A DNA stretch of 64,000 nt from Chelydra serpentina (Eukaryota; Chordata; Testudines; Chelydridae), in assembly GCA_037349315.1 (NCBI GenBank), contig JBAIAC010000001.1, forward strand, positions 32,426,001 to 32,490,000, read 5' to 3'. Positions 55,781 to 64,000 of this stretch are shown here, piece by piece. The notes under the pieces were generated by a model. It saw nothing but the letters and a program-made list of their open reading frames with translations, ran no database searches and was not told the origin of the DNA. Position numbers and translations under genes: made by a program. Every line of letters begins with the position of its first letter. The stretch's first letter is position 1.

Positions 55781-56240
55781 ATCAGTGGTGATGGGGAATG
55801 TGATGAAGAAGGCTTAGCAGGAAGATTGAGTTCAGTTTTGATGAGAATGAGGCAGGACATTCTACCCATAGAAAGAGGGGTAATGTTGGTGGTTGAGAAT
55901 TAGGTTGGCCATTGGCATAAAAATAGTAGGTGATGCCATGGGGGCAGAAGATGTTGCCGAGAGAGAAAATATAGACAAAACATTCAGGCTTACAATTGAG
56001 TGAGACAGGTGAAGATAGGAAATCACCAAAGGTCATGATGAAGGAGCTAATAATGGAGCTTCACGATAACCATAAAGACACAGAGTCATGGAAGCCAAGA
56101 GAGGGGAAAAAGCAAAAGAGGAATCAAGGAGGATACAATTATAGGAGTGTCCCTCTGACTTAGTTAGGAGAAGGTCACTAGTGACCTGGGTGAGAATGAA
56201 TTGTGGGAGGTCAGATTTGTGGAGAATCTAAGAGATATTT
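55781..56240 (-). pseudogene. L2-like LINE reverse transcriptase, second remnant
   Basis: The minus strand can be read as REAPLLAPSS, LHLSHSIVSLNVLS-like text (here with shifts), LGNIFCPHGITYYFYANGQP, where the last part looks like a decayed 'YADDTQ' catalytic site. The GITYYFYA string occurs at about 55930-55965. Identification is moderate because most positions have changed. Confidence 0.45.
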
Positions 56241-56449
56241 GGTAGAGAGAAGATCTCAGCCATAAATATAGATATTATGCTCAGGGATTTTGATGACAAA
56301 TGGGAAAGAGAAGGGAGATAGGAAGGTAGTTGTTGATGGTGAGGGTTGGGGATGAAGGAAAATTTCTCTACTCTAATCTAGGGGATACAAGAACATATCG
56401 GAATCTAGAACCAAGACATAGGAAAGGAGCAGTTAAGTATCTTAATTAT

Positions 56450-56605
56450 GGGTATGACTACACAACAAAGAAAAAACTGCGGTTGGTCCATGCCAGCCAT
56501 CTCGGGCTCATGGGGCTCTGGCTGCGGGGCTATTTCATTGGCTGTGTGGTCTTCCAAACTCTAGGACCCTACGGGATAAGAAGGTCCCAGAGCTCCCTCC
56601 CCAGT
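56450..56605. mobile_element. MITE fragment
   Basis: GACTACACAACAAAG, AACTGCGGTTGGTCCATGCC, AGCCATCTCGGGCTCATGGG and TGCGGGGCTATTTCATTGGC follow the order of a frequent turtle MITE as I recall it, with a centre near CTAGGACC...GGTCCCAG. Only the left half is intact. Confidence 0.5.
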
Positions 56606-57625
56606 GGCTGTGTGGAGAAGAAAATTGATATTTGATTATGAAGTCAAATTATGGTCCCTGAGTGGTGCCATGAAATTTTTTAATTGAAGTGTTTGAATCA
56701 ATTCCATCTTCTCAGCTGCTCTCTCATTACTTCTCCTACATTCCCAAGAGCAACTCTGATATGAACCAGGAGTATGCTGGACAGCTGCTGTCCCTTCTCT
56801 ACTGCAGCTGCCCAACAGCTCTCTTTAAGGCCTGATGCAGCACCAGGATAGAGAGAAGAGTAGTGCCTGCTTCCCTGACAGTCTGTGTAAGCCCTAGGAA
56901 GAGCAGAAGAGCTTGACTGTCTGCCAGAGTCTAGGGCAGTATCTGACAAAGGATGGCTCTCTTCCCACACACAGCAACCCAGGACGCAGCCATGAGAAGG
57001 GAAGAAGCTAGAACCCAGTGCAACCAGTTATGATCCTCTGCTATAGTCTAGGTTAGAGCAACCTTTGAGCTACTCTAACATGTGCCAGCTTGGTATATAG
57101 TCTCAAAAGTAAGCCATAGCACAAAATCCTCCAGCCATTCCGCCTACTTACCGCTAGATACCCTCTGCACCCGGAGCTGTGGGGTGGGAAATGGAGGAAC
57201 TATTTATGCCTTCTCTATGCATAGGAAATCCTTAGGTTAGCATAGAGAGCTGGAGGTTAAAACATAGACCATTCTGGTCATTCCAGAGCAGTCCACTAGC
57301 CAAGCTGTAGTGAACTCCATTTTCAGGCTCTCAGCCTGTCTCTGACTTCCTTCCTTAGTCAGTTCCCAAGTGAGTGAGCCCCCAGCTTCTTCCAGAAGCC
57401 AACTCTTATCCCCCCACCTCACACCTCTCAGTCCTTTGTTCTCAAGCTGGGGTCTCTGCTCTGCTTCCGTCCTTCCTCTGGGTAATTGGTTGCTAGTTGT
57501 CACTGTCCTGGTGATTGGGCTTTCCATTGTCTTCTCATATTTTCCATTGATATGAGTTGGCCTCAGCCAGTCCTTTTTAATGACCCATTCAGTCCACTCA
57601 GACAGCTAGCTGACACACACACACA
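56606..57625. other. No gene recognised
   Basis: Mixed-composition DNA. The ORFs near 56698-56970 and 57237-57527 show no known domain. A (CA)n run at 57611-57626 borders the next element. Confidence 0.4.
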
Positions 57626-58236
57626 CAGGGTGGATTTGATTTAAATCACTAGTCAGGAAGACTCAATTTAATCATGGATTACTACATAAAAGTGCATTCT
57701 TGTTGGTTGTTATAACCTTAATACATATTCTTCACAACTCAGAGATCGATGTAGGTTTCATTTTTAAAAGTACACACTATACATTTTAAAGTGATTTATT
57801 TTGAAAACTTTTCAGGTTAGTTTTACAGCTATATCAGAAAATGAATGATTATTTGGTTATTTCATTTACCAAAGGTAATTGAAGCAGATATTTATGAAGT
57901 CATTGGGAGGTGAACTATCTCCAGTTCAACATGTTAATCATCAATATTTGGAGGATTTTCTTGCCATGCTGTATTAGGAGGAGACCATCACCAGACAAAC
58001 ATTTAAATTGTTTTATTTAACTAAAACAACAACGTTATGTATTCTGGATTTTTTTCTTCAACAGCAAACATATAATATCTTAACAAAACAAGCATATGAA
58101 TTTTTGAATTTAGTTAAATATTCAAACTTTTTAAAATCATGTTTGTTTGTTAAAATTGTTTTTAACTAAAATAGTTAAATGAAATATTTAAAAAAAAAAA
58201 ATGAAATCAACTGTCAGCCAGATCAACATGAGAAAC

Positions 58237-58515
58237 TTAAAATAGTGGCTTTTGCAGCTGTCCATCATCTTCACCTTCATTTTCCTGTTTGTTCATAATC
58301 TGGAAAAGAAAAATAAGCTTTCCTGCTTTTTCAGGTCCCAAATGAGTTCTCAATTTGGAATGAATTAGTCCAAAGGAAGAAAATATTCTTTCTACAGCGG
58401 CAGAAGAAGCTACTGCTGTTAAAAGTGAGATTATCACTTAAACAGTCTCTGAATCCAAGTGCTTATGTGACTTCCACCAGTTCACTGGTGTGACTTCCTT
58501 TAATACATCATCAGC
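58237..58515 (-). pseudogene. hAT transposase, C-terminal dimerisation domain
   Basis: The minus strand reads FADDVLKEVTPVNWWKSHKH LDSETV, a stop, then VIISLLTAVASSAAVERIFSSFG and LIHSKLRTHLGPEKAGKL, IFLFQIMNKQE. The (S/T)SAAVERIFSSFG block is the hallmark of the hAT dimerisation region, which holds the transposase multimer together. The in-frame stop between the two parts, and the absence of the catalytic core, show that it is dead. Confidence 0.88.
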
Positions 58516-58597
58516 AAACATATATTTCTTGAATGGTTCTTATTCCCAAACTGGGCTTCTTTTACGGCCTGCTGCCATTATAGGTTTTCCCTTCTAG

Positions 58598-58897
58598 TAG
58601 GGTGACCAGATGAGAAGACCCAAAAATCGGGACTTCCCACCAAAAAAAGTTATTGAGCAAAAAAAAAAAGCATCTGCCTCCGGAATCCTCTGGGCACTCC
58701 CGAGTGCTTCTCTCTGGGGCTTCTCTCCGGGGCCACCGGAAATGGAAGAGCCTCCACCGGAAGCTGTGGAGCAAAAAAACCCACAAAAAACTGAAAATCG
58801 GGACAAAAGGCGTCCCGACCGACCATCGGTCGGGACGCGGGACACATGCTCAAAAATAGGGACAGTCCTGATTTTATCGGGACGTCTGGTCACCCTA
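58598..58897. mobile_element. Nested MITE (300 bp) in the hAT transposon
   Basis: Ends TAGGGTGACCAGATGAG and GACGTCTGGTCACCCTA form a 13-bp inverted repeat. A perfect 8-bp duplication CCTTCTAG lies at 58590-58597 and 58898-58905. CGACCGACCATCGGTCGGGACG inside is a strong palindrome; CCCGACCG is seen on both sides. ORFs on both strands across it are coincidental. Confidence 0.93.
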
Positions 58898-59789
58898 CCT
58901 TCTAGTGAGAGAATGGTCTGGTAGAGCTCAAATCAATGAAGGCTACACTCAGAAAGACCTCAAGACTTCTGGAATATGCTACTCAAACAGTTTCACTTTT
59001 GTTTCTATTACCTGACCCTCCCTTCTCCCATTTATCTCCATACTTCTTCTCCTGGGTGCAGATCTATTCTGCCCCCAACAATCTTCTATTCATTGAACTT
59101 TTTGAGACTTTGCACTTTTAGAGAGAGGTAAGGGATTGATTCTGTGTACACAAATTTGCAGAGGGACAATAAGGTTGAAGTCTGTTATTTCTCACCTCTA
59201 TATATTATTTATTTATTTAAAAACATTTTGGCTGTTAACAAGCATGTTATCTCTGGAGACACCAATCCACAGTTTGAGAACTGCAAAATTTAGCATCTCT
59301 GATATCTTCTAGACTGAGCACTGAGTCCCATTGGGTAGATAGAAAGATTAACCTAAATAATCTATACAAAAGCCCCTGGAACCCCATAGGATTGGGTTCC
59401 TAATCCATGAACTATTGGAATTCATTTACAAAACTTTTCTTAAACATTATATGAATATATTGTCTCATACTATAGAATTAGAATTTATAATCCCTATTCC
59501 ATGATGAGAGCTATCTTTGAACTATAATGTATCTTAATTAAAACTATATTTAGATAGGTTTTTCCCTTAAAAAGCATTTTATCAAAAAAATCGGATTTAA
59601 ATAAAAACTGATTAAAAAAAAATTAAATAATTCATTTTTATCTATCCTCCACACATACCCATGTCTCTTAGCCTGCCCCAAAAGCTAACTTAATGCTGTG
59701 TCCCCCACTGGGTAGCAATGCAAAACATAGGGGGAAACTCAGGCATGCATAGGATTCATAAAAATATTTCAAAAGATTCCCACTTCACA

Positions 59790-59945
59790 CAAGTCTTGTG
59801 ATATTTGGTGTTTTTCTTAAAGCCCTGGCTCCTCAAGTCATTAAAAAATATGAGACTCTCATCTTACTTTTTTTAAATGAAAGTTTCTAGTCCATGTGGT
59901 TGTAGAAGAAAGATTGAAAAATATGTCCTAAATATGACCTGAAGG
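59790..59945 (-). repeat. Unnamed old dispersed repeat, copy 3 (reverse)
   Basis: CCTGGCTCCTCAAGTCATTA, TATGAGACTCTCATCTTACT and GAAAGTTTCTAGTCCATGTG are the reverse complement order of the copies at 18715 and 50195. Confidence 0.55.
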
Positions 59946-60629
59946 TTTTAAAAAAGTAAATAAAAGTATATACAAGCAAAAAATAAATCCAAAACAAATC
60001 TATTATTTTTATTTTAAAAACTCTTAATTAAGCCAATATCATGATCTTGGGTGGGCATGGCTGAATACTTTCTAAACTCTTAAGGTTGGCAGTTCTTTGA
60101 TTGCTGTTCCTGGACCTTTTTTGAAATAATATATGTGCCCTCAGGCTGAAAAGTTTAGACACCACTGGTCTATGTAGTTCTTTATTGGATTTTGTGTTTC
60201 TCTAAACTTAAAAAGATTAAGATAAAGTCAGTAATCTCCCAAGAGCATGCACAAATTTTAGAAATCTCAAATCTTATTTTGTTAAATTAGATCAATATGC
60301 CTAAACACTGCAATTACAAATAAACCCAGCATTTGTTTTTCTCGAATGAAAAGTTAGTCCACTTTAATGAGGAAGGAAATGTTTCAATACATGGTTTTAT
60401 GACTAACTCTCAGTTGTTTGAATTTGGAAGACAGTACTTACACAGTATACACATCACTTAACATGTTTGAAGCACCCATGTGGGAGGTGTAAACAGCAAG
60501 GGCTTGGCAATGTTCATATATGTTGTTTCAATTGAAAATAAAGCTTTTAAACATTTAAAGATGGCTGTGGGGACTTTCTTGTGACATCCATGTTAGACTC
60601 ATTTCTCTTCTAACTAATTTTATTGTCAA

Positions 60630-60985
60630 TGAATAGTCTCCTCTGGGCCACTACACTGTTGGGAGCACTGTCTTTTGGATGAGACATAATATTGGACCCT
60701 GACACTTTATGATCACTTGAGATTAAAGGGCACTTTTGGCAAGAATTGGCATGTTATCCCTGTACTGGCCACATTCCAAACTGAATTATGACTTTCTACC
60801 TCCCTAAATTCCTCTTTGGCCGGCACAGAATGGCATTCACATGTCAAGCAGCCGTGACTTCATTTCAATGAGTAGTAGAACAATTACTGTCATATACATA
60901 CTGTATTGAACAGTCTTTAAAGTGTTTTATGATTTTTATGGATAAAGAGCACTGTATAAATGTAAAGTTGAATAATAGTCTCAGT
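60630..60985 (+). repeat. Ancient vertebrate repeat (LINE-tail-like)
   Basis: GCACTGTCTTTTGGATGAGA, TTATGATCACTTGAGATTAA, AGGGCACTTTTGGCAAGA and the end AAAGAGCACTGTATAAATGT follow the order of a repeat seen widely in vertebrate genomes. I do not know the family name for certain. Confidence 0.55.
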
Positions 60986-62189
60986 GGAATAATAAAGATT
61001 TTGCATCATGGTCTTACTGTTAAGTCTTATTCTGAATGAGGGCACTACTACATTAAGTATGACAAGGTAATTTTTTTAAAGCAAAGTGAGGGATTGCTTT
61101 AAAAATCAGGAACAAGTGAAAAATATATTTGATCTCCTGATATCTTCATGTCAGATATCTAGAAAGACTCTAGAAAGACTCCTTTCAGTATGAAGCTTCA
61201 AATATATCTCCTATATTTAATGGTAAATAAGTGACATTACCCAGACTTTTCTTACTGATGAACATGTAGTCTAGATTTACTTATATTTGTTCACAATAAT
61301 TCATTGCAAGGTTGTAATTATACCTTCAACTGTGTAAGACCACTATTGCCAGTATAACTGCATACCTTGTCATATGTTGCTGCCGCATAAAATGGGTTTC
61401 TTTCTTATTTTAACTGGAGAAAATTACAATTTCTTAATTATGAAAAACATACATTCCTAGTGTGAAATTCTGTGTCCAGTGAAGTCAATGACAAAACTCT
61501 CATTGCTTCAATAGCCCCAGAATTTTACCCATAAGGTCTATTTCTGATTTATACCAAAGCCATATTTACACCCACTTTAAGGTTCCTTTCCTCTGAGTGG
61601 TATATAGTAGCCTTAGTGAAAATTTAAATTAGGTCTCTAGGGTCTGGAGTCACTTTTTGCCTTATAGTTGGCATAATGATTTGAAGAATGGTAAGACATC
61701 GCAGTCTGTGTAGTCCCCACCTTCATCAGTGAATCAGATACCTTATTTCAGTGATAATTCATTTTGTAAGTATATTACGGCAAGTATAAGTATGAACAGC
61801 ACGTTTTTGCTGCATTATACAAGGTATGTGAGAAATCCAGTTCAACAGTTTTCTTTTATATGAAGAGCACATGCCCACAGCTGATTTTACAACTGCAAAA
61901 GCTGTTGATTTGTATTAGGACAGCAAAGTTCAAATATGTTGCTCTACTGTAATATAACACAACAGCTTTTAGACCACCAGAGCATGACTTTAGATGAAGT
62001 AAATCCAAGATACAGTCTCTTCAACAAGTCCCCATTGCCTATTGAAGCTTTGTTTTCTTTTTTTGACATTGAAAATGTTTGAACTTCCAGTGCCATTTCA
62101 GAAACATACACCACAGAAGGAGTATATCTTTAAGCAATAGCATTGTATTATATTTAGATGCTGACAGAAATGCAGAATACCAGCAAAAG

Positions 62190-62280
62190 GATTTATTTTT
62201 ATTTTTATATATATATAATATATATATAAGAGAAAGAGAGGGAAAAAAAACCAAAAAAAACCCCAAAAAACCCCCACCAC
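62190..62280. repeat. AT-rich microsatellite and A/C low-complexity tract
   Basis: A run of TATATATATA with one interruption is followed by purine and A-rich text with C blocks. Confidence 0.85.
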
Positions 62281-62499
62281 ATTAATACCAGAGGAACAGA
62301 TGAAATTATGAATGAGGGCTAAAAAATGACCAAAAACCTGAACTCTTGCTGTTTTCAACAAAACAAATAAAAACAAGAAACTCCCTCATATTTCCCCAAC
62401 AAACACATAACATATTATGCACTTAATCTGTGCATATGTGTCAACACTGAATATTTGCTAATGCTCAGATTGTAATTACAGTTATTTGTGTGCTTACCA

Positions 62500-63725
62500 T
62501 ATACATTCCATTCTTGGTGCACATGCGCTCCATGCACTCAAGATTGGAATCTTTTGACAAGCAGTGTCTTTTGGGGTCATGCATGCACCCAGAGTTTCCT
62601 TGTGCCCTTCACCAAGGGCATAAAAGGTGGTGTGGCCCCAACCGTCTCTCAGTTCCTTCTTACTGCTCAGTGTCCATCGCTCAACATACTTTCTAAGTCT
62701 GTATGGAAATATTTGTGTGTATATTAGTGCAAGTTAGGATTAGTATAGTTAGGGTAGGTTTACCCATTGGTAATTTTTAATCCCTTATCCAATTCTGTTT
62801 TAATTTTCAAGGGAATCCCCCGCCCCCCCCTTCATATCAGGACTTAGTTATGGCCAATTCTAAGTCACCAGATTTTAAGAGCAGACCCTCCTGTGAAGTG
62901 TCCATACCTCTCAATGATGGCCATACTATGCCTTTTTTGTTTAGGGGAGAGGGACATATTCCTGATAAATGTTCAGTTTATAAGTTATTTTCCAAAAGGA
63001 CTCAAAAGACAAGTGAGGCATGCTTTTTTCTGTTTAAGCTGCTCCATATAGCTCACTTCTGGGGTAGGAAGGGTAGATCCCCCTCCCCACTGACCAAATT
63101 CCACCTTGCTCCAGAAGTGCCCCATTAAGCTTTGGATCGACAAGCTTTTGTCTACTATGACTACTGTGGCAGTGGACTGAAGTAGCAATACTAGATAGTC
63201 TGGGAAGCTCTCCTTTCAGGAGTTCCCAGCAAAAAAAGAGATTGAAATCACCTCATCACTCCCACTTTAAGGGGACTTCATGGCCCAAATTGGGTACCAC
63301 TGGAGTCCTTTGAGAAGGAGTATGGAACTGGACCTTCAGCATCATCCTGAGAATTGAGACTAACTGCATCCAGTACCAAATCCAGGATATCAATGTCTAC
63401 CTCGACACCAGATACTTTGGTACTGACTTCTTCAGCACTGATTCCTTTGGTATTAATCTCTACGGTACTGCCTTATTTGACAGCAACGGTGTCTATGCTG
63501 ATTACCTTGGCACCATCCACAATGGTACTGTCAACTCATTCAAAGAGGTTTATGGCACTACTGTCCTCCATACTGAGAATGTATATGGTACTGAGAGAGC
63601 TACAGGAGACACAAAAGGCATAGTCTCCACTGCTATCTACGGTGCTGAACATTTCTACCACATTGCCTACTGCTGCTGCAGTACCAAGTCCGTTAGATGC
63701 CTGTCAAAGCTGATTTAATGGTGGC
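62500..63725 (+). pseudogene. Possible DIRS-like retroelement leader and gag remnant
   Basis: CATGCGCTCCATGCACTCAA, GGGCATAAAAGGTGGTGTGG (TATA-like, about 62619) and GTCTCTCAGTTCCTTCTTAC look like a leader. The frame 62850-63128 then has DGHTMPFLFRGEGHIPDKCS followed by VYKLFSKRTQK, similar in spacing to the Cys-containing gag segment of DIRS elements as I recall it, with some Cys lost. From 63350 to 63600 GGTACTG-containing units encode serine/threonine-rich text. Assignment is uncertain. Confidence 0.4.
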
Positions 63726-63740
63726 ATGTATCCCCTACTC

Positions 63741-64000
63741 CAGTGGTTCTCAAACTGTGAATCGGGACCCCAAAGTGGGTTGCAACCCCATTTTAATGGA
63801 GTCACCAGGGCTAGTGTTAGACTTGCTGGGACCAGGGGCCGAAGTCAAAGCCCAAACCCCGCTGTCTGGGGCTGAAGCCTGTGGGCTTCAACATTGGACA
63901 GTGGGGCTCAGATTACAGGCCCCCCGCCTGGGGCTGAAGCCCTTGGGCTTTGGCTCCCTACCCCCACCCCAGGCAGTGGGGCTTTGATTTTGGCCCTCCC
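63741..64000. mobile_element. hAT-type element, left part, cut by window edge
   Basis: It starts CAGTGGTTCTCAAACTGTGA, the left terminal repeat of the same group as 1064 and 34136, and its interior GGGGCTGAAGCC units continue to the end of the window. The right end is outside. Confidence 0.75.

Larger units (their letters stand above)
57626..59649 (-). mobile_element. hAT DNA transposon with transposase remnant
   Basis: The left end CAGGGTGGATTTGATTTAAA and the right-end text TTTTTATCTATCCTC are degenerate inverted repeats flanked by CACACACA and CACACATA. Inside, the minus strand encodes the C-terminal dimerisation domain of a hAT transposase. A 300-bp MITE is nested at 58598-58897. Most of the transposase is lost. 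Confidence 0.75.
59650..62480. other. No gene recognised; several old repeats
   Basis: Contains the third copy of the unnamed repeat (59790-59945), a hAT right-end fragment near 60130-60166 (GAAAAGTTTAGACACCACTG), an old repeat at 60630-60985, a palindromic motif near 61470-61530, and an AT/A-rich low-complexity tract at 62190-62280. Confidence 0.45.

Overview
The window is a vertebrate nuclear sequence, most likely from a cryptodire turtle. It carries a tRNA-derived SINE with a LINE-like tail that matches the tortoise Cry I type as I know it, CR1 LINEs with typical reptile 3' ends, and many hAT-type miniature elements, Penelope-like elements and Ty3/gypsy relics. The single-copy coding content is three short exons that read as a kinesin-9 family motor domain. 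No bacterial-type genes, operons or CRISPR arrays were seen.

Host gene: three exons of KIF6 lie on the + strand at 29574-29721, 38931-39040 and 52425-52554. Their splice sites are canonical and their phases chain exactly (AAG/GAC, then CC/A). Together they encode about 129 residues, from just before the P-loop (GQTGSGKT) to just before switch I. The window is therefore interior to KIF6. Everything else is intronic DNA dominated by transposon relics; I could not identify the neighbouring KIF6 exons on either side.

Layout: 1-913 is a Penelope-like element with a GIY-YIG domain (minus strand) and an inverted terminal segment. 1-7 kb otherwise holds old repeat tails and one hAT miniature element. 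7.5-12.4 kb is a Ty3/gypsy cluster (integrase/chromodomain end, a polypurine tract, an LTR split by a CR1, then LTR, gag zinc knuckle, protease, LTR). 14.0-14.3 kb is a three-hairpin MITE. 15.7-17.2 kb is the best-preserved LINE, a CR1 broken by one stop codon. 18-21 kb has two hAT-type elements with perfect 8-bp target duplications. 21.9-24.1 kb is a three-level nest: an LTR, holding a Penelope-derived palindrome, holding a second LTR. 25.1-26.7 kb has two more inverted-repeat elements. 33.3-34.9 kb has a solo LTR and a 744-bp hAT element. 35.5-35.9 kb is a second Penelope copy. 43.8-44.4 kb is a decayed non-LTR reverse transcriptase. 45.3-47.0 kb is a multi-exon-free, transposase-like ORF of a family I could not name, broken by one stop and two frameshifts. 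47.7-51.9 kb has a MITE, two LTRs, a Penelope fragment and an L2-like LINE. 53.5-59.6 kb has the second three-hairpin MITE, the tortoise SINE, more L2-like remains and a hAT transposon with its dimerisation domain and a nested MITE. 62.5-63.7 kb may be a DIRS-like gag relic, and a hAT-type element runs off the right edge.

The coding ORFs of the elements are all damaged. Target-site duplications and nesting give a relative order of insertion at several places. All family assignments rest on motifs and memory, because no database search was possible.
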